Part shown: positions 1 through 10,306 of the stretch, piece by piece | Numbering within the stretch: position 1 is the stretch's first letter | Layout of the letters: the number at the start of each line of letters is the position of its first letter | Assembly (NCBI GenBank): GCA_905214875.1 | Contig: CAJMNR010000018.1 | Location: forward strand, 7,467-71,466 | Origin: an uncultured bacterium | GTDB lineage: Bacteria; Bacillota; Clostridia; Lachnospirales; Lachnospiraceae | Reading direction: 5' to 3' | Length of the DNA: 64,000 bases | Position numbers and translations under genes: made by a program | The notes under the pieces: generated by a model | Database searches by the model: none | Told to the model about the DNA's origin: nothing | What the model saw: the letters and a program-made list of their open reading frames with translations, nothing else

Positions 1-1322
1 GTGATAAGATTATTACAAGTAATTATATTTTTGATGAAGATAATCAAAGCATAACAACGGAACTTCAGCTAATGGCTGAACAATATGATGGACGTTTAGT
101 TGTTGTCAATAACAACTATAAAGTACGAAGTGATACGTATAAGATTGATTCGAACGCTAGTAATGCGAGGGAAGCTAGTATCGTTTATAATATAAGTGAG
201 GAAGTCATTAGTGCATTAAATGGAACTTCGACTTCAAATGTAGTAGGGAACATGGTGCAGTTGGCATGTCCGGTTAAGACGGTCAATACGACAGAGGGGG
301 CTGCAAATGCAAAAAATAGTGCCAATGATACCGGTGGAAATAACAATATTGTGGGGGTAATATTATTTACAGCATCCATTGATGATATTGAAAGTACAGT
401 AGCCTCACTAGAGGAAAAGACATTTGTTATCATTATGCTTGTGATTTTACTTGTTTGCTTATTTGCAGTATGGTACTCAAATCGATTAGTACGACCATTT
501 AAGAAAGTCAGTGAGTCAATCGATCATATTTCAGAAGGGTCCTTTGATGAGAGAATTACAATCGATGGATATACAGAAGTTATTAATATGGCAGAATCGG
601 TAAATAAGATGATTAACCGAGTGGAGCAGTTAGAAAGCTCAAGACAGGAATTTGTATCTAACGTATCCCATGAGTTGAAGACTCCAATCACATCCATCAA
701 GGTGTTAGCAGATTCTTTGTTAACGCAGGAGGATGCGCCTGCAGAGCTTTACCGAGAATTTATGTCTGATATTACAGAAGAAATTGAACGAGAGAATAAG
801 ATTATCAATGATTTATTATCTCTTGTTAAGTTAGACAAGACAGCAGGCGAGATGAATATTTCTAGTGTAAATATCAATGAGTTATTGGAACTTACGCTAA
901 AACGTCTTCGCCCGATTGCATCAAAACGTAATATCGAATTGATTTTTGAAAGTTTCCGTCCAGTTATTGCAGAAGTAGATGAAGTAAAACTGACACTTGC
1001 CATTTCAAACTTGATTGAAAATGCGATTAAGTACAATTATGATGACGGGTGGGTTCGTATTTCTTTAAATGCTGACCACAAGTTCTTCTACGTAAAGGTA
1101 TCAGATAGTGGAGTTGGTATTCCGGAAGATGTACAAGACCATATTTTTGAACGTTTCTATCGAGTAGATAAAGCGAGATCCAGAGAGACTGGCGGTACGG
1201 GATTAGGACTTTCCATTACACGTAATGCAATCTTGATGCACCGTGGAGCAATCAAGGTATATAGTAAGGAGAAAGAGGGAACGACATTTACGGTTCGTGT
1301 ACCACTTAATTATATTGCTTAG
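1..1322 (+). CDS. Sensor histidine kinase, 5' end outside window
   Basis: The reading frame is open from the left edge (first full codon at base 3), so the true start lies upstream and the ATG at 72 is internal. In order it shows the end of an extracellular sensor region, a membrane segment (about 420-490, FVIIMLVILLVCLFAVWY), a HAMP linker, a HisKA H-box (SHELKTPITS, phospho-acceptor His at 669-671) and an HATPase_c domain with N-box NLIENAIKYN, G1 box DSGVGIP and GTGLGLSI. This is the WalK/ResE/PhoR architecture. The GerMN lipoprotein follows after 8 nt, suggesting one transcript. The response regulator would be expected just upstream, outside the window. The signal sensed cannot be told. 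Confidence 0.95.
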   Translation, partial: DKIITSNYIFDEDNQSITTELQLMAEQYDGRLVVVNNNYKVRSDTYKIDSNASNAREASIVYNISEEVISALNGTSTSNVVGNMVQLACPVKTVNTTEGAANAKNSANDTGGNNNIVGVILFTASIDDIESTVASLEEKTFVIIMLVILLVCLFAVWYSNRLVRPFKKVSESIDHISEGSFDERITIDGYTEVINMAESVNKMINRVEQLESSRQEFVSNVSHELKTPITSIKVLADSLLTQEDAPAELYREFMSDITEEIERENKIINDLLSLVKLDKTAGEMNISSVNINELLELTLKRLRPIASKRNIELIFESFRPVIAEVDEVKLTLAISNLIENAIKYNYDDGWVRISLNADHKFFYVKVSDSGVGIPEDVQDHIFERFYRVDKARSRETGGTGLGLSITRNAILMHRGAIKVYSKEKEGTTFTVRVPLNYIA

Positions 1323-1330
1323 GAGGAAGT

Positions 1331-2287
1331 ATGAGAAAAATAAACTATGTATTGATTATGGCTCTGTCACTACTTTTCCTAGCATCGTGTGGCAAGAGCA
1401 ATCAAAAAGAAGACCCGAATAAAAAATATTTATATTTTATAAATAACGCGCAGACCAAGATAGTGTTTGAAGAATATGAGATCAAGCAGCAGACCGAATC
1501 AGAAATTACCACTGAGTTACTGCAGGCATTGCAAAAGGATCCGAAAGATCGTTCAAACAAGAAGACCATTCCTGATAATTTAAAGATTCCTACGGTTGAT
1601 TTCCTTGGAAATAACAAGGTGCGCTTAAATTTTGATGCGACTTATAATCAGCTAGAAGGTATACAGGAGTTACTAAGAAGGGCAGCTATCGTGAGGACAT
1701 TGTGCCAGGTTGATTTTATTACAAGCGTAGAGTTCTATATTGAAGGGAATCCGCTTATGGATGCCGATGGACTCCAGGTTGGTGCAATGACGGAAAGCAG
1801 TTTTATTGATAGCTTCAATTATTTAGAAAAACAGAATATCACACTGTATTATGCCAATGATAAAAAAGAAAGACTGAAAGGCGTTGAAGCACTTGCAAAT
1901 TATGATGGCTCTTCCACTGTGGAGAGAATCGTGATTGATCAGCTTATTAAAGGAACTAGTGGAATTGAGAATGTTGAGCAGTACTATGGAAAAGTTTACA
2001 ATACGATTCCTTCTGGAAGCGTATGCAATTCCATTAATACAGTAGACTTTATCTGTTATGTGGATTTGAATAAGAATTTTACAGAAGGGTTAGACGGAGT
2101 TTCTGATGAACTTGTCATCTACTCCATTGTAAATAGTCTTACAAGCCTTTCTACAATCAATAAAGTCAAGTTTACCATTGATGGTGAGTCAGTGAAGAAT
2201 TATGGTACGGTTGCTAACTTTGATCAATTCTTCGAAATGAACTACAACTTAATAGATAAATCGTCAGATAACAATACAAACGGGTAA
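1331..2287 (+). CDS. GerMN-domain lipoprotein
   Basis: This is a 318-residue secreted lipoprotein. The N-terminus MRKINYVLIMALSLLFLASC is a lipoprotein signal with lipobox LASC. The mature part holds two GerMN-type repeats, each with a characteristic strand such as KVRLNFDATYNQLEG or FICYVDLNKNFTEGL followed by a helix and a strand ending in a VKFTIDGE-like motif. GerMN proteins are known from spore germination (GerM) and also as lipoproteins encoded beside two-component systems (LpqB-like). The gene follows the kinase by 8 nt with AGGAGG in the gap, so it may modulate that kinase at the membrane. That role is inference. Confidence 0.85.
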   Translation: MRKINYVLIMALSLLFLASCGKSNQKEDPNKKYLYFINNAQTKIVFEEYEIKQQTESEITTELLQALQKDPKDRSNKKTIPDNLKIPTVDFLGNNKVRLNFDATYNQLEGIQELLRRAAIVRTLCQVDFITSVEFYIEGNPLMDADGLQVGAMTESSFIDSFNYLEKQNITLYYANDKKERLKGVEALANYDGSSTVERIVIDQLIKGTSGIENVEQYYGKVYNTIPSGSVCNSINTVDFICYVDLNKNFTEGLDGVSDELVIYSIVNSLTSLSTINKVKFTIDGESVKNYGTVANFDQFFEMNYNLIDKSSDNNTNG

Positions 2288-2353
2288 ACGGAAGAATCTG
2301 CAACTTAAAAGATTCAAGCCGATAAGGAATAATTTATTGGAGGTGCAAAGGTA

Positions 2354-4735
2354 GTGGTAAAACGTCCACTTCTTTTGGTACTTACCGCTTTCATTCTAGG
2401 AAGTTTATTATATGAGGTGCCGATCTTTATAGCCGTGCTTGGGTTTGTTGTTAGTATGGCAGGCGTATTAGTGTTTCTGATTAAACTATCAAAGAACAGG
2501 CATGATCAAGTCTTATTGATTGTGCCTGTTTTCTTATTTCTAGGCTATCTGCTTATGAACAATCAGGGAAAAGCAGGGCCGATTGATTCTTATATTCCAG
2601 AGTCTGACTCTGTGTCTTTATCCATTTCAGGAACGATTCATTCCATTCAATCATCAACCTCTTCTTATAAGATTCTTTTATCCGACGTCCAGTATGAGAT
2701 TGCGGAAGGCCAAAGTGAATATGTACTTGTTTATACAAAGGATGTAACAGGCTTTGCAATAGGAAATCAGCTTATCGTAAACGGTGACTTGTCAAAGTTT
2801 CAAAAACCGACGAATGCATACCAATTTGATGAAGCGCTGTATTATAAAAATCAGAATATAGACTATAAGATGATGGCAGAGAGATGCCAGATTTGTGATA
2901 CTCATGTAAATTTCCTTTCCAATGGGCTATATCAGCTTCGACTGAAGATGCAGTCTGTATTAGGGCAGATCAAAGAGGAAGAAGTAGCTAGCTCCTTAAC
3001 TGCAATGTTATTAGGGGAGAAATCAGTGATGGATGAGGAAACAAAATCCTTATATGAACTTGGGGGAATTGCACATATTATTAGTATCTCAGGATTACAT
3101 GTGTCATTACTAGGGATGGCTATATTTACTTTGCTTCAGAATGTATTCGGGTTAAAAGCTGGAGTGGTAGGCTCGATTTTTATGATTCTTTGTTATGGGA
3201 TACTGACCAATTTTTCGGTATCTACCAACCGAGCTGTCATTATGTTGATTCTAATGTTAGCTGCGAAGATTGCAGGAAGGACTTATGACCTTATTACAGC
3301 GCTGTCCTTAAGTGGGCTGTTTATTCTTTTACGGCAGCCGATGCAGGTCTTCCAGTGCGGCTTTTTATTATCTTACGGTGCAGTGCTTGGAATCGCGGTA
3401 ATCTATCCATGCTTTTTAGGAGTAATTGACCTTGAGGCAATAAAAAAGGGACGTGAATGGAAGAAGAAAGAGCGAGGTTTAGTTGCACAATTTATTCGTA
3501 AATATCGTCTGCAAGTTCGTTACTATGTAATTAACTCATTTTTATATCAGGCATCAATCTTTCTTGTGACATTTCCCATTCTTCTTGTGTTCTATTATAA
3601 AGTTTCTACATATTCCTTTCTTATCAATCTGATTGTTCTCCCACTTATGACTTATGTTGTTTTATTTGGCTTGCTAGGATGCGTGCTTGGATGTTTTTCC
3701 TTGAATCTCGGAGTGTTTTTCTTGTCTCCTGCTATTTTTATAATCAAGTTATATCTCTGGCTTTGTAGTATGGTAAGTTACCTTCCCAAAGCGGTGCTTG
3801 TTCTGGGCAAGCCAAGTGCCTTTCGAATTATAGTCTATGCAGTTTTGTTAGTGGCGGGCGGAATCGGGCTCTATAAGAAGTACCGTGTCTCTGCATGCTT
3901 ATTTGGCTTTGGAATCTTCGTATTCTTTTTACCTTCTTTTTCAACGGAATTAACCATTACGAGTGTTGATGTAGGACAAGGGGATTGTTTTGTCTTTCAA
4001 ATGCCGAATCAGCATGTGTTTTTGATTGATGGAGGAAGTACTTCTGCAAGCAAGGTAGGAAAATACCGTTTGATTCCGTATTTATACGGCTCGGGAATTG
4101 ACCATATCGATGAAATCTTTGTTACTCATGCGGACACAGACCATATTTCTGCGGTAAAAGAGCTATTAGATGCTTCTGCAAAGGGCGAGCTTTCTATTGG
4201 CTGCCTTATTATGTCTCATACGAGCTGGGACGATGAAAATTATAAGGAATTGTGTGAGTACGCAAAGCAAAGGAATGTCGAAGTTTGCTTTATGGAACGT
4301 GGACAGGTGCTTAGAGAAGGTGACCTTTCCATTACTTGTCTTCACCCGACTTATACCTATGTGCCGGAAAGTGCCAATGACTATTCGCTAGTGTTATCGA
4401 TTGAGTATAAAGAATTTTCCATGCTTTGTATGGGGGATTTATCAAGTAAAGGAGAAGAAGCGTTAATGGAACAAGAAGCGATAGTAAGCTACGATGTGCT
4501 AAAAGTAGGGCATCATGGTTCAAAGTATAGTTCGTCCGAACAGTTTTTAAATAGTGTGAATCCTACGGTAGCATTAATCAGCTGTGGAAAAGATAATCAA
4601 TATGGACATCCTCATAAGGAATTGATTACGCGGTTAAAAGCAGTGACGGACAATATCTATCAAACACCAATTACGGGGATGATTCAGATTCAGACAGATG
4701 GAAGTTACATAAAAGTCATTCCTTATATAACATAA
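2354..4735 (+). CDS. comEC: ComEC/Rec2 DNA uptake channel
   Basis: The 793-residue polytopic protein has the three ComEC parts: an N-terminal membrane/OB-like region, a central competence domain with many membrane helices (MLLGEKSVMDEETKSLYELGG then HIISISGLHVSLLG, a family hallmark), and a C-terminal metallo-beta-lactamase-like domain (SVDVGQGDCF, THADTDH at residues 591-597, HHGSKYSS at about 720). It transports single-stranded DNA across the membrane in competence systems. The start is GTG at 2354, supported by GGAGGT at 2339-2344 with a 9-nt spacer; no ATG is near. No comEA or comEB is seen beside it, so competence itself is not shown. Confidence 0.93.
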   Translation: MVKRPLLLVLTAFILGSLLYEVPIFIAVLGFVVSMAGVLVFLIKLSKNRHDQVLLIVPVFLFLGYLLMNNQGKAGPIDSYIPESDSVSLSISGTIHSIQSSTSSYKILLSDVQYEIAEGQSEYVLVYTKDVTGFAIGNQLIVNGDLSKFQKPTNAYQFDEALYYKNQNIDYKMMAERCQICDTHVNFLSNGLYQLRLKMQSVLGQIKEEEVASSLTAMLLGEKSVMDEETKSLYELGGIAHIISISGLHVSLLGMAIFTLLQNVFGLKAGVVGSIFMILCYGILTNFSVSTNRAVIMLILMLAAKIAGRTYDLITALSLSGLFILLRQPMQVFQCGFLLSYGAVLGIAVIYPCFLGVIDLEAIKKGREWKKKERGLVAQFIRKYRLQVRYYVINSFLYQASIFLVTFPILLVFYYKVSTYSFLINLIVLPLMTYVVLFGLLGCVLGCFSLNLGVFFLSPAIFIIKLYLWLCSMVSYLPKAVLVLGKPSAFRIIVYAVLLVAGGIGLYKKYRVSACLFGFGIFVFFLPSFSTELTITSVDVGQGDCFVFQMPNQHVFLIDGGSTSASKVGKYRLIPYLYGSGIDHIDEIFVTHADTDHISAVKELLDASAKGELSIGCLIMSHTSWDDENYKELCEYAKQRNVEVCFMERGQVLREGDLSITCLHPTYTYVPESANDYSLVLSIEYKEFSMLCMGDLSSKGEEALMEQEAIVSYDVLKVGHHGSKYSSSEQFLNSVNPTVALISCGKDNQYGHPHKELITRLKAVTDNIYQTPITGMIQIQTDGSYIKVIPYIT

Positions 4736-4803
4736 GCCATTGTAGAAAGAAGAAAAGTATCGCTATAATAAATATTAGGAAATAAATACGGGAGGATGAT
4801 GTT

Positions 4804-6972
4804 ATGGGGATTGTAGTAGAAGAAAACAGCTTTCATCTATTTACAAAGAATACAAGCTATGTCATGTTAGTCAATGACGCTGGAATGCTTTGTCATGTGT
4901 ACTACGGAGGAAGGATTCGCCAATTTACCATTGGAAGCAAGGAGTTACAAGAAGTAACAAATTTAGATTATTCACTTAGTGAATGCGGTGTGTTTGGTAC
5001 TGGAGATTTCCGAAGTCCAAGTGTAGAAGTTGAGCAGGAGAATGGGTCTATGACCAATGAGTTAACGTACAAGGGCTACCGTGTAGTGAAGGGTAAGCCA
5101 TGCCTACAAGGACTTCCTGCAACTTATGCGTTGGAGGATGAGAAAGTTACAACGTTAATCATTACATTAGAAGATCCGGCAGCAGGATTGGAAGTTGATT
5201 TGTATTATAGCGTGTTTTCAGAATATGACATGATTACAAGGCATGCGGTTTATCGAAATGTAAACAAAGAGCAAGTAGTATCGTTACATAGGGCATTGAG
5301 TGCCACGGTGGATTTCGATGAGGATGACTTTGAATTATTACAGTTATCAGGTGCCTGGTCAAGGGAAAAGAGAATGGTAAGACGTCCATTAGTACAAGGT
5401 ATGCAAGGCATCGAGAGTAAGCGGGGAATCAGCTCTGCTGAACATAATCCTTTTGTCGCATTGATTCGAAATGGTGCTGGGGAAGACGAGGGCGATGTAT
5501 ACGGATTCAATCTTGTCTATAGTGGAAACTTTACGGCGGAAGTAGAAGTCAATGCCATTCATTGTACAAGGGTTTCCATGGGAATCAATCCGTTTGAATT
5601 TAGATGGAAGTTAGAACCATCGCAGAGTTTTGAGACTCCGGAAATGGTTATGACATATAGCGATAAAGGGCTTGGCAAGATGAGCCGAAGCTACCACAAA
5701 TTTTACCGGGAATGTTTATGCCGGGGAACATATCAGTTTAAAGAGCGGCCAATTCTTATTAATAACTGGGAGGCAACTTATTTTCAATTCAATGAAGAGA
5801 AACTATTAGATATTGCAAAGGCGGGAAAGGAACTTGGAATCGAACTATTTGTCCTAGATGATGGATGGTTCGGACACAGAGACAGCGATAATTCCTCTCT
5901 TGGTGATTGGACCGTAGATTTAAGAAAATTGCCAAATGGGTTATCTGCACTAGCAGACAAGATTGAAGGATTGGGAATGCGGTTTGGTCTTTGGTTTGAG
6001 CCAGAAATGATTTCTGTAGACAGTGAGCTATATCAAGCACATCCTGATTGGTGTATCCATGTTCCAGAGAGAGCGCCAAAGGCCACAAAAAATCAACGGA
6101 ATCAGCTTGTGCTCGATCTAAGTCGTGGAGATGTTTGCGATTATATTGTGGAAGCTGTTTCTAACGTGTTAGAGCAGAGCAAAATCAGCTATGTAAAATG
6201 GGATTTTAATCGTGCAGTTACAGACTGTGGGTCAGCGCTTCTTGCCGCAGATCGACAAAGGGAGTCGGGACATCGCTATATGCTTGGCTTGTACTCTGTG
6301 TTAGACCGTATTACAAAGCGATTTCCACAAGTGTTATTTGAAAGTTGCTGTTCTGGTGGAGGACGTTTTGATCCGGGAATGCTTTACTATATGCCTCAGA
6401 CTTGGACAAGTGATGATACGGATGCTATTGAGCGAATTAAGATTCAATATGGTACAAGCATGGTATATCCTCCTGTGACCATGGGATGCCATGTGTCGGC
6501 ATGTCCAAACCATCAGGTTGGAAGAATGACTAGCTTACAGACGAGAGCTGATGTTGCCATGTGCGGTAATTTTGGTTATGAGCTAGATGCTACCAAGTTT
6601 ACAAGTGAGGAAAAAGAAGAGGTAAAGGCGCAGACGGCGTTTTATAAAGAAATCCGCCATATTATTCAGTTTGGGGAACTTTATCGAATGATCAGTCCTT
6701 ATGATGGGACAGGAAATGAAGCTGCGTATTGTTATGTGACGGAGAATAAGAAAGAGGCAGTTGTTTTCTGGTATCGAATTCTGGCAATGCCAAATGCAAG
6801 GGTGAAACGATTGAAAATCAAAGGATTACGTCCAGACTATCTATATCATATTGATGAACTTAACCTGACAGCATATGGGGATGAACTTATGAATATTGGT
6901 ATCGAGCGTGACAACGAATACGGTGATTTTAAGACGAAACATTATGTACTTCGCGCAGTAGAGCGTATTTAG
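4804..6972 (+). CDS. Alpha-galactosidase, GH36
   Basis: The protein has 722 residues, the usual length of bacterial GH36 subgroup I enzymes, and no signal peptide, so it should act on imported alpha-galactosides (melibiose, raffinose family). The N-terminal beta-sandwich is followed by a (beta/alpha)8 barrel with LDDGWFGHR, GLWFEPEM and the nucleophile motif KWDFNR (Asp467); the acid/base is in WTSDDTD (Asp537, by its 70-residue spacing from the nucleophile as in known GH36 enzymes). A TATAAT at 4764-4769 is a possible -10. No transporter lies beside it. The stop codon is part of a hairpin repeat starting at 6970. Confidence 0.95.
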   Translation: MGIVVEENSFHLFTKNTSYVMLVNDAGMLCHVYYGGRIRQFTIGSKELQEVTNLDYSLSECGVFGTGDFRSPSVEVEQENGSMTNELTYKGYRVVKGKPCLQGLPATYALEDEKVTTLIITLEDPAAGLEVDLYYSVFSEYDMITRHAVYRNVNKEQVVSLHRALSATVDFDEDDFELLQLSGAWSREKRMVRRPLVQGMQGIESKRGISSAEHNPFVALIRNGAGEDEGDVYGFNLVYSGNFTAEVEVNAIHCTRVSMGINPFEFRWKLEPSQSFETPEMVMTYSDKGLGKMSRSYHKFYRECLCRGTYQFKERPILINNWEATYFQFNEEKLLDIAKAGKELGIELFVLDDGWFGHRDSDNSSLGDWTVDLRKLPNGLSALADKIEGLGMRFGLWFEPEMISVDSELYQAHPDWCIHVPERAPKATKNQRNQLVLDLSRGDVCDYIVEAVSNVLEQSKISYVKWDFNRAVTDCGSALLAADRQRESGHRYMLGLYSVLDRITKRFPQVLFESCCSGGGRFDPGMLYYMPQTWTSDDTDAIERIKIQYGTSMVYPPVTMGCHVSACPNHQVGRMTSLQTRADVAMCGNFGYELDATKFTSEEKEEVKAQTAFYKEIRHIIQFGELYRMISPYDGTGNEAAYCYVTENKKEAVVFWYRILAMPNARVKRLKIKGLRPDYLYHIDELNLTAYGDELMNIGIERDNEYGDFKTKHYVLRAVERI

Positions 6973-7012
6973 CGCGAGTAGGCCTTTTTTTGGCTTGCAC
7001 AAGCGAACGCTA
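6970..7012. repeat. Hairpin repeat family A, copy 1
   Basis: The sequence starts TAGCGCGAGTAGGCC, has a run of seven T, then GGCTTGCAC and ends CGCTA, so TAGCG pairs with CGCTA and AGGCC with GGCTT. A close copy lies at 22388-22432. The first three bases are the TAG stop of the alpha-galactosidase, so the element abuts or supplies the stop codon. Confidence 0.7.
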
Positions 7013-7027
7013 GATTCCCCATAAGCT

Positions 7028-7062
7028 AAAGGAAGGGTATTAATATGCCCTTCCTTTTTTTT
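7028..7062 (+). terminator. Rho-independent terminator after alpha-galactosidase
   Basis: GGAAGGG and CCCTTCC form the stem around a short AT-rich loop, followed by eight T. It separates the alpha-galactosidase from the convergent chemoreceptor gene. Confidence 0.85.
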
Positions 7063-7085
7063 GACTAAGCGTTCAAAAAGAAACC

Positions 7086-8801
7086 TTAGTTTTCTGTATT
7101 GAATTGGTTGATGTTTGTATCTAAAGTTGTAGTCAGGTCATGTAAGCCTGCAGAAGCAGAGGCAACTGTCTGACTAATCTTTGTGATTTCATCAAGCGGT
7201 TTGCTGATTTCATCGGTAGAAGAAGTGATTTCAGCTGCAAGGTCAGCAGTTTGCGTCATTTTTGTATAAATTAAATCTTTTTCTTCTGTCATGCGTTCAG
7301 AAGCAGTAGCTAACGAACCAATCATGGTAACGATTTCATCAAGAAGACCAAACATTGGCTTAAACGTATTCATAGAATCATCAATGCTGTTCATCGATAA
7401 CTCAAGCTGTTTTAATACGCCTTCACTATTTTTCATAATGTCAGAAGCGTCGGAACTAATCTCGTGAATAAGGGTATTGATATTGTTGGAAGCTTCCCTA
7501 CTTTGATCAGCTAATGTACCGATTTCAGAAGCAACAACGGCAAAACCTTTTCCTGCCTCACCAACACGGGCAGATTCAATGGAAGCATTAAGCGCTAATA
7601 AGTTTGTCTGTGCTGCAATGGTATTGATAAATGTAGAAATCGTGCTGATTTCTTTTACGGAATTATCAAGTACTGAAATCTTGCTAATAAATTCGGTAAG
7701 CGCTTCGTTGATTTCTTGGAAGCTTGAAGAGAGTCCGTCCATTTTCTTTGTACTTTCCGTAGCAATGCCGGATATTTGATTGGAATTACTATTAAGATCT
7801 TTAATATTTTCTGTAAATTTAGACATATCGTTTGAGAAACTGTTTAAAATAGATACTGTCTCTTCAATGTCACAAGCCTGCATTTCAGTAGAAGAACGTA
7901 CCGTTGCAATAGAATCAGAAATGTTTGCAATGGAAGCAGAAAGTTCTGTAGAATTATCACTTAGGTCATTGGATTGTTCTTCGATATGATTGCTTTGTGT
8001 TTTTAATGTATTAATAATCGTAAGGAAGTTTTGTACTGTGTCATTTAAATGACGCTTCATTTGGTCAAATTCCGTATTGTATGGAGCATCTAGATGGATA
8101 GTCAAATCTCCGGTGCTTACTTTTTCAAGAGCGTTATTGATTGAATTCATTTCTTTGGAGAAATGACGTATCGTAATGATTGCAAATGTTCCAAATAAAA
8201 GTAATGCAAACCCAAAGTAGAATAGATTAACTTGTATTGAGCGTTTGAAATCAGAGCGAACCGTTTGCATATCGGTTAGGGCCCAGCGATCTAAGTAGTT
8301 ATCTAGAATTGTTAAGTATTCTAACGTGGTTGCTTCTAATTCTTGTAAGCGAGCTGAGGAAGCAGCATCTACTTGCTTTCCATTATTTTTTGCGTCTAAT
8401 ACTGTTTGGATGATGTCATAATACTCATAGTAAGCATCTGTCAATGCGTGGAAATCCTTTTCTTCTTGTGGATCTTCATATTCTGTGCTGTTATAAAAGT
8501 CAATCATTTCACGAATGATTTTATCTTCTGCTTCAATATTAGGAAGAGATTCCGTATTGTTATCTAGTAAGTATTCTAAAATGCTTACTTTCTGTTTTAC
8601 GAATGCTGACTCAATAGTAGCAATTGCATGCATATACTCTTGGTAGGAGTATATGTATTCTGTATTTGCTAACGTCGTCTTGCTGTTTAGGCCACTTAAT
8701 ATTCCAAGAATGATCGTGGATACACAGGCGAGAAGTGATAGCATTGTGATGATTGTCTTCATCTTTGTTTTTGAAAATAGCTTTTGGATCATATTGTTCA
8801 C
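7086..8801 (-). CDS. Methyl-accepting chemotaxis protein
   Basis: This 571-residue class I chemoreceptor has membrane helix 1 at about residues 14-36 ([19 protein letters not shown]), a four-helix-bundle-like periplasmic sensor, membrane helix 2 at about 193-212, a HAMP domain, and a long coiled-coil signalling domain. The hairpin tip is clear ([20 protein letters not shown] then [18 protein letters not shown]). It would pass ligand binding to CheA/CheW. No C-terminal CheR-binding pentapeptide is seen. It is monocistronic, with the ATG preceded by GAGGTGAA. An ACGATAT about 60 nt upstream recalls the -10 of SigD promoters, but no good -35 was found. Confidence 0.95.
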   Translation of the reverse strand: MNNMIQKLFSKTKMKTIITMLSLLACVSTIILGILSGLNSKTTLANTEYIYSYQEYMHAIATIESAFVKQKVSILEYLLDNNTESLPNIEAEDKIIREMIDFYNSTEYEDPQEEKDFHALTDAYYEYYDIIQTVLDAKNNGKQVDAASSARLQELEATTLEYLTILDNYLDRWALTDMQTVRSDFKRSIQVNLFYFGFALLLFGTFAIITIRHFSKEMNSINNALEKVSTGDLTIHLDAPYNTEFDQMKRHLNDTVQNFLTIINTLKTQSNHIEEQSNDLSDNSTELSASIANISDSIATVRSSTEMQACDIEETVSILNSFSNDMSKFTENIKDLNSNSNQISGIATESTKKMDGLSSSFQEINEALTEFISKISVLDNSVKEISTISTFINTIAAQTNLLALNASIESARVGEAGKGFAVVASEIGTLADQSREASNNINTLIHEISSDASDIMKNSEGVLKQLELSMNSIDDSMNTFKPMFGLLDEIVTMIGSLATASERMTEEKDLIYTKMTQTADLAAEITSSTDEISKPLDEITKISQTVASASAGLHDLTTTLDTNINQFNTEN

Positions 8802-8935
8802 CTCATATTAAAAATAGTATCAATTGACACTGAACAAATAATATATCGTATTAAAATAAAGAATTAATAAGTAAATTGTTGGAATACCATAAACTTACAG
8901 AAAAATAGAAACCATATCATTTTAGAAGAAAGCTC

Positions 8936-8964
8936 TTGAAAAAAAAATAAAATATAGGTAGAAT
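8936..8964 (+). promoter_or_regulatory. Promoter for holA
   Basis: TTGAAA at 8936-8941 and TAGAAT at 8959-8964 are spaced by exactly 17 nt, about 65 nt before the holA start. Confidence 0.65.
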
Positions 8965-9028
8965 ACTTAGTGGTAATACTATCGGGCATAAAAAGAGTAC
9001 ATAATCGAATGAAAAGATAGGAGTAGTC

Positions 9029-10003
9029 ATGCAGACAATAAATAATCATATCAAACAAAATACATTTAAGCCCGTGTATTTAATATATGGGAGCGAGGAT
9101 TACCTAAAGAAACAGTATAAAGGAAAATTAAAGACTGCAGTATTAGGTGGCAGTGATGATATGAACTACTCATATTTTGAAGGGAAAGATGCAGATCCCG
9201 TAAAGATTACGGATGCAGTCAACACTTTGCCATTTTTTAATGATAAACGTATTGTAATCGTGGAAAACAGCGGACTATTCAAGTCAGCGAACACGTTAGC
9301 GGATCATTTGAAAGAAATGCCGGAAAGTACCGTACTTGTATTTGTGGAAAAGGAAATCGATAAGCGTAATAAGCTTTATAAGGCAGTAAAAGACATCGGT
9401 TACATCACGGAGATGAATGGTGTAGATGAGTCAAGCCTGAAGAAATGGGTGGCTGCGAAGTTAAAGGCAGATGATCGTAAGGTCACTGGTGCTACGTTGG
9501 ATCATTTTTTAGCAAAGACGGGCGGAGATATGGAATTAATTAGCTCAGAGCTTGAAAAATTAGTTTGTTACACAATGGGAAGAGATGTCATTACAGCAGA
9601 GGATGTGGATGAGGTTGTAGTTACTCAGGTAAGTTCACAGATTTTCTTAATGATCGATGCCATTGCTAGTAAGAAGCAGCAGACAGCTCTTCAGCTTTAT
9701 TATGATTTGATTGCTCTTAAGGAGCGTCCAACATCGATTTTATATCTGATTACCAGACATTTTAATATCTTATTACAGGTCAAAGAACTTTATGCTCTTC
9801 GTACGGATAACGCCACAATTGCAAAACGTGTGGGAATTCCACCATTCGCTGTAAATAAATATATTGCGCAGGGACGTAACTTTAAGCGCAAGGTATTATT
9901 AGAGGCAGTAGCTACGGCTACCGATATTGAAGAACAGATTAAGACTGGACGACTCAATGAGAATATGGGTGTAGAGATGTTAATTGTCAAATATAGTGCT
10001 TAA
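9029..10003 (+). CDS. holA: DNA polymerase III delta subunit
   Basis: At 324 residues this has the length and landmarks of HolA, the clamp-loader subunit that opens the sliding clamp: an N-terminal P-loop-like fold (PVYLIYGSEDYLKKQYKGKL; no true Walker A, as usual for delta), the region ERPTSILYLITRHFNILLQV, and the C-terminal alpha-helical collar domain. It has its own promoter and is followed after 11 nt by tRNA-Ser. In many Firmicutes rpsT follows holA; here it does not. Confidence 0.93.
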   Translation: MQTINNHIKQNTFKPVYLIYGSEDYLKKQYKGKLKTAVLGGSDDMNYSYFEGKDADPVKITDAVNTLPFFNDKRIVIVENSGLFKSANTLADHLKEMPESTVLVFVEKEIDKRNKLYKAVKDIGYITEMNGVDESSLKKWVAAKLKADDRKVTGATLDHFLAKTGGDMELISSELEKLVCYTMGRDVITAEDVDEVVVTQVSSQIFLMIDAIASKKQQTALQLYYDLIALKERPTSILYLITRHFNILLQVKELYALRTDNATIAKRVGIPPFAVNKYIAQGRNFKRKVLLEAVATATDIEEQIKTGRLNENMGVEMLIVKYSA

Positions 10004-10014
10004 GGAAGAAGTTT

Positions 10015-10102
10015 GGAGAGTTGTCCGAGTGGTTTAAGGAGCGGCACTCGAAATGCCGTGATTCCAGTTTTGGAACCGTGGGTTCGAATCCCATGCTCTC
10101 CG
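10015..10102 (+). tRNA. trnS: tRNA-Ser (anticodon CGA)
   Basis: This is a class II tRNA with a long variable arm. The acceptor arm GGAGAGT pairs with GCTCTCC, the anticodon loop is CTCGAAA within the stem CGGCA/TGCCG, and the T arm is GTGGG-TTCGAAT-CCCAT. The discriminator is G and CCA is not encoded. It reads UCG codons. It starts 11 nt after holA and is followed by a terminator at 10169-10217. Confidence 0.95.
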
Positions 10103-10168
10103 TTAGCTTACCTTGCCGACGTAATCGACAAGAACGAAAGTATGATCTATAAAGAGTTTGGACAAAGG

Positions 10169-10217
10169 AAAAGAAGCCATAGGATATATGTTAGCATGTA
10201 TCCTATGGCTTCTTTTT
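10169..10217 (+). terminator. Terminator after tRNA-Ser
   Basis: AAGAAGCCATAGGATA pairs with TATCCTATGGCTTCTT, a 16-bp perfect stem with a 12-nt loop, ending in TTTTT. Confidence 0.9.
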
Positions 10218-10306
10218 GGTGTTATTTATTACCACGGCATGCAGCAAACAGAAGTCGCATATAGTATAGGTGGAACTATGAAAAGTTGAAAGTGGAAGAA
10301 TGCAAT

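Noticed and set aside
10013..10264. An 83-residue ORF on the plus strand
   Set aside because: It runs through the tRNA-Ser gene and the following terminator; the frame is accidental.
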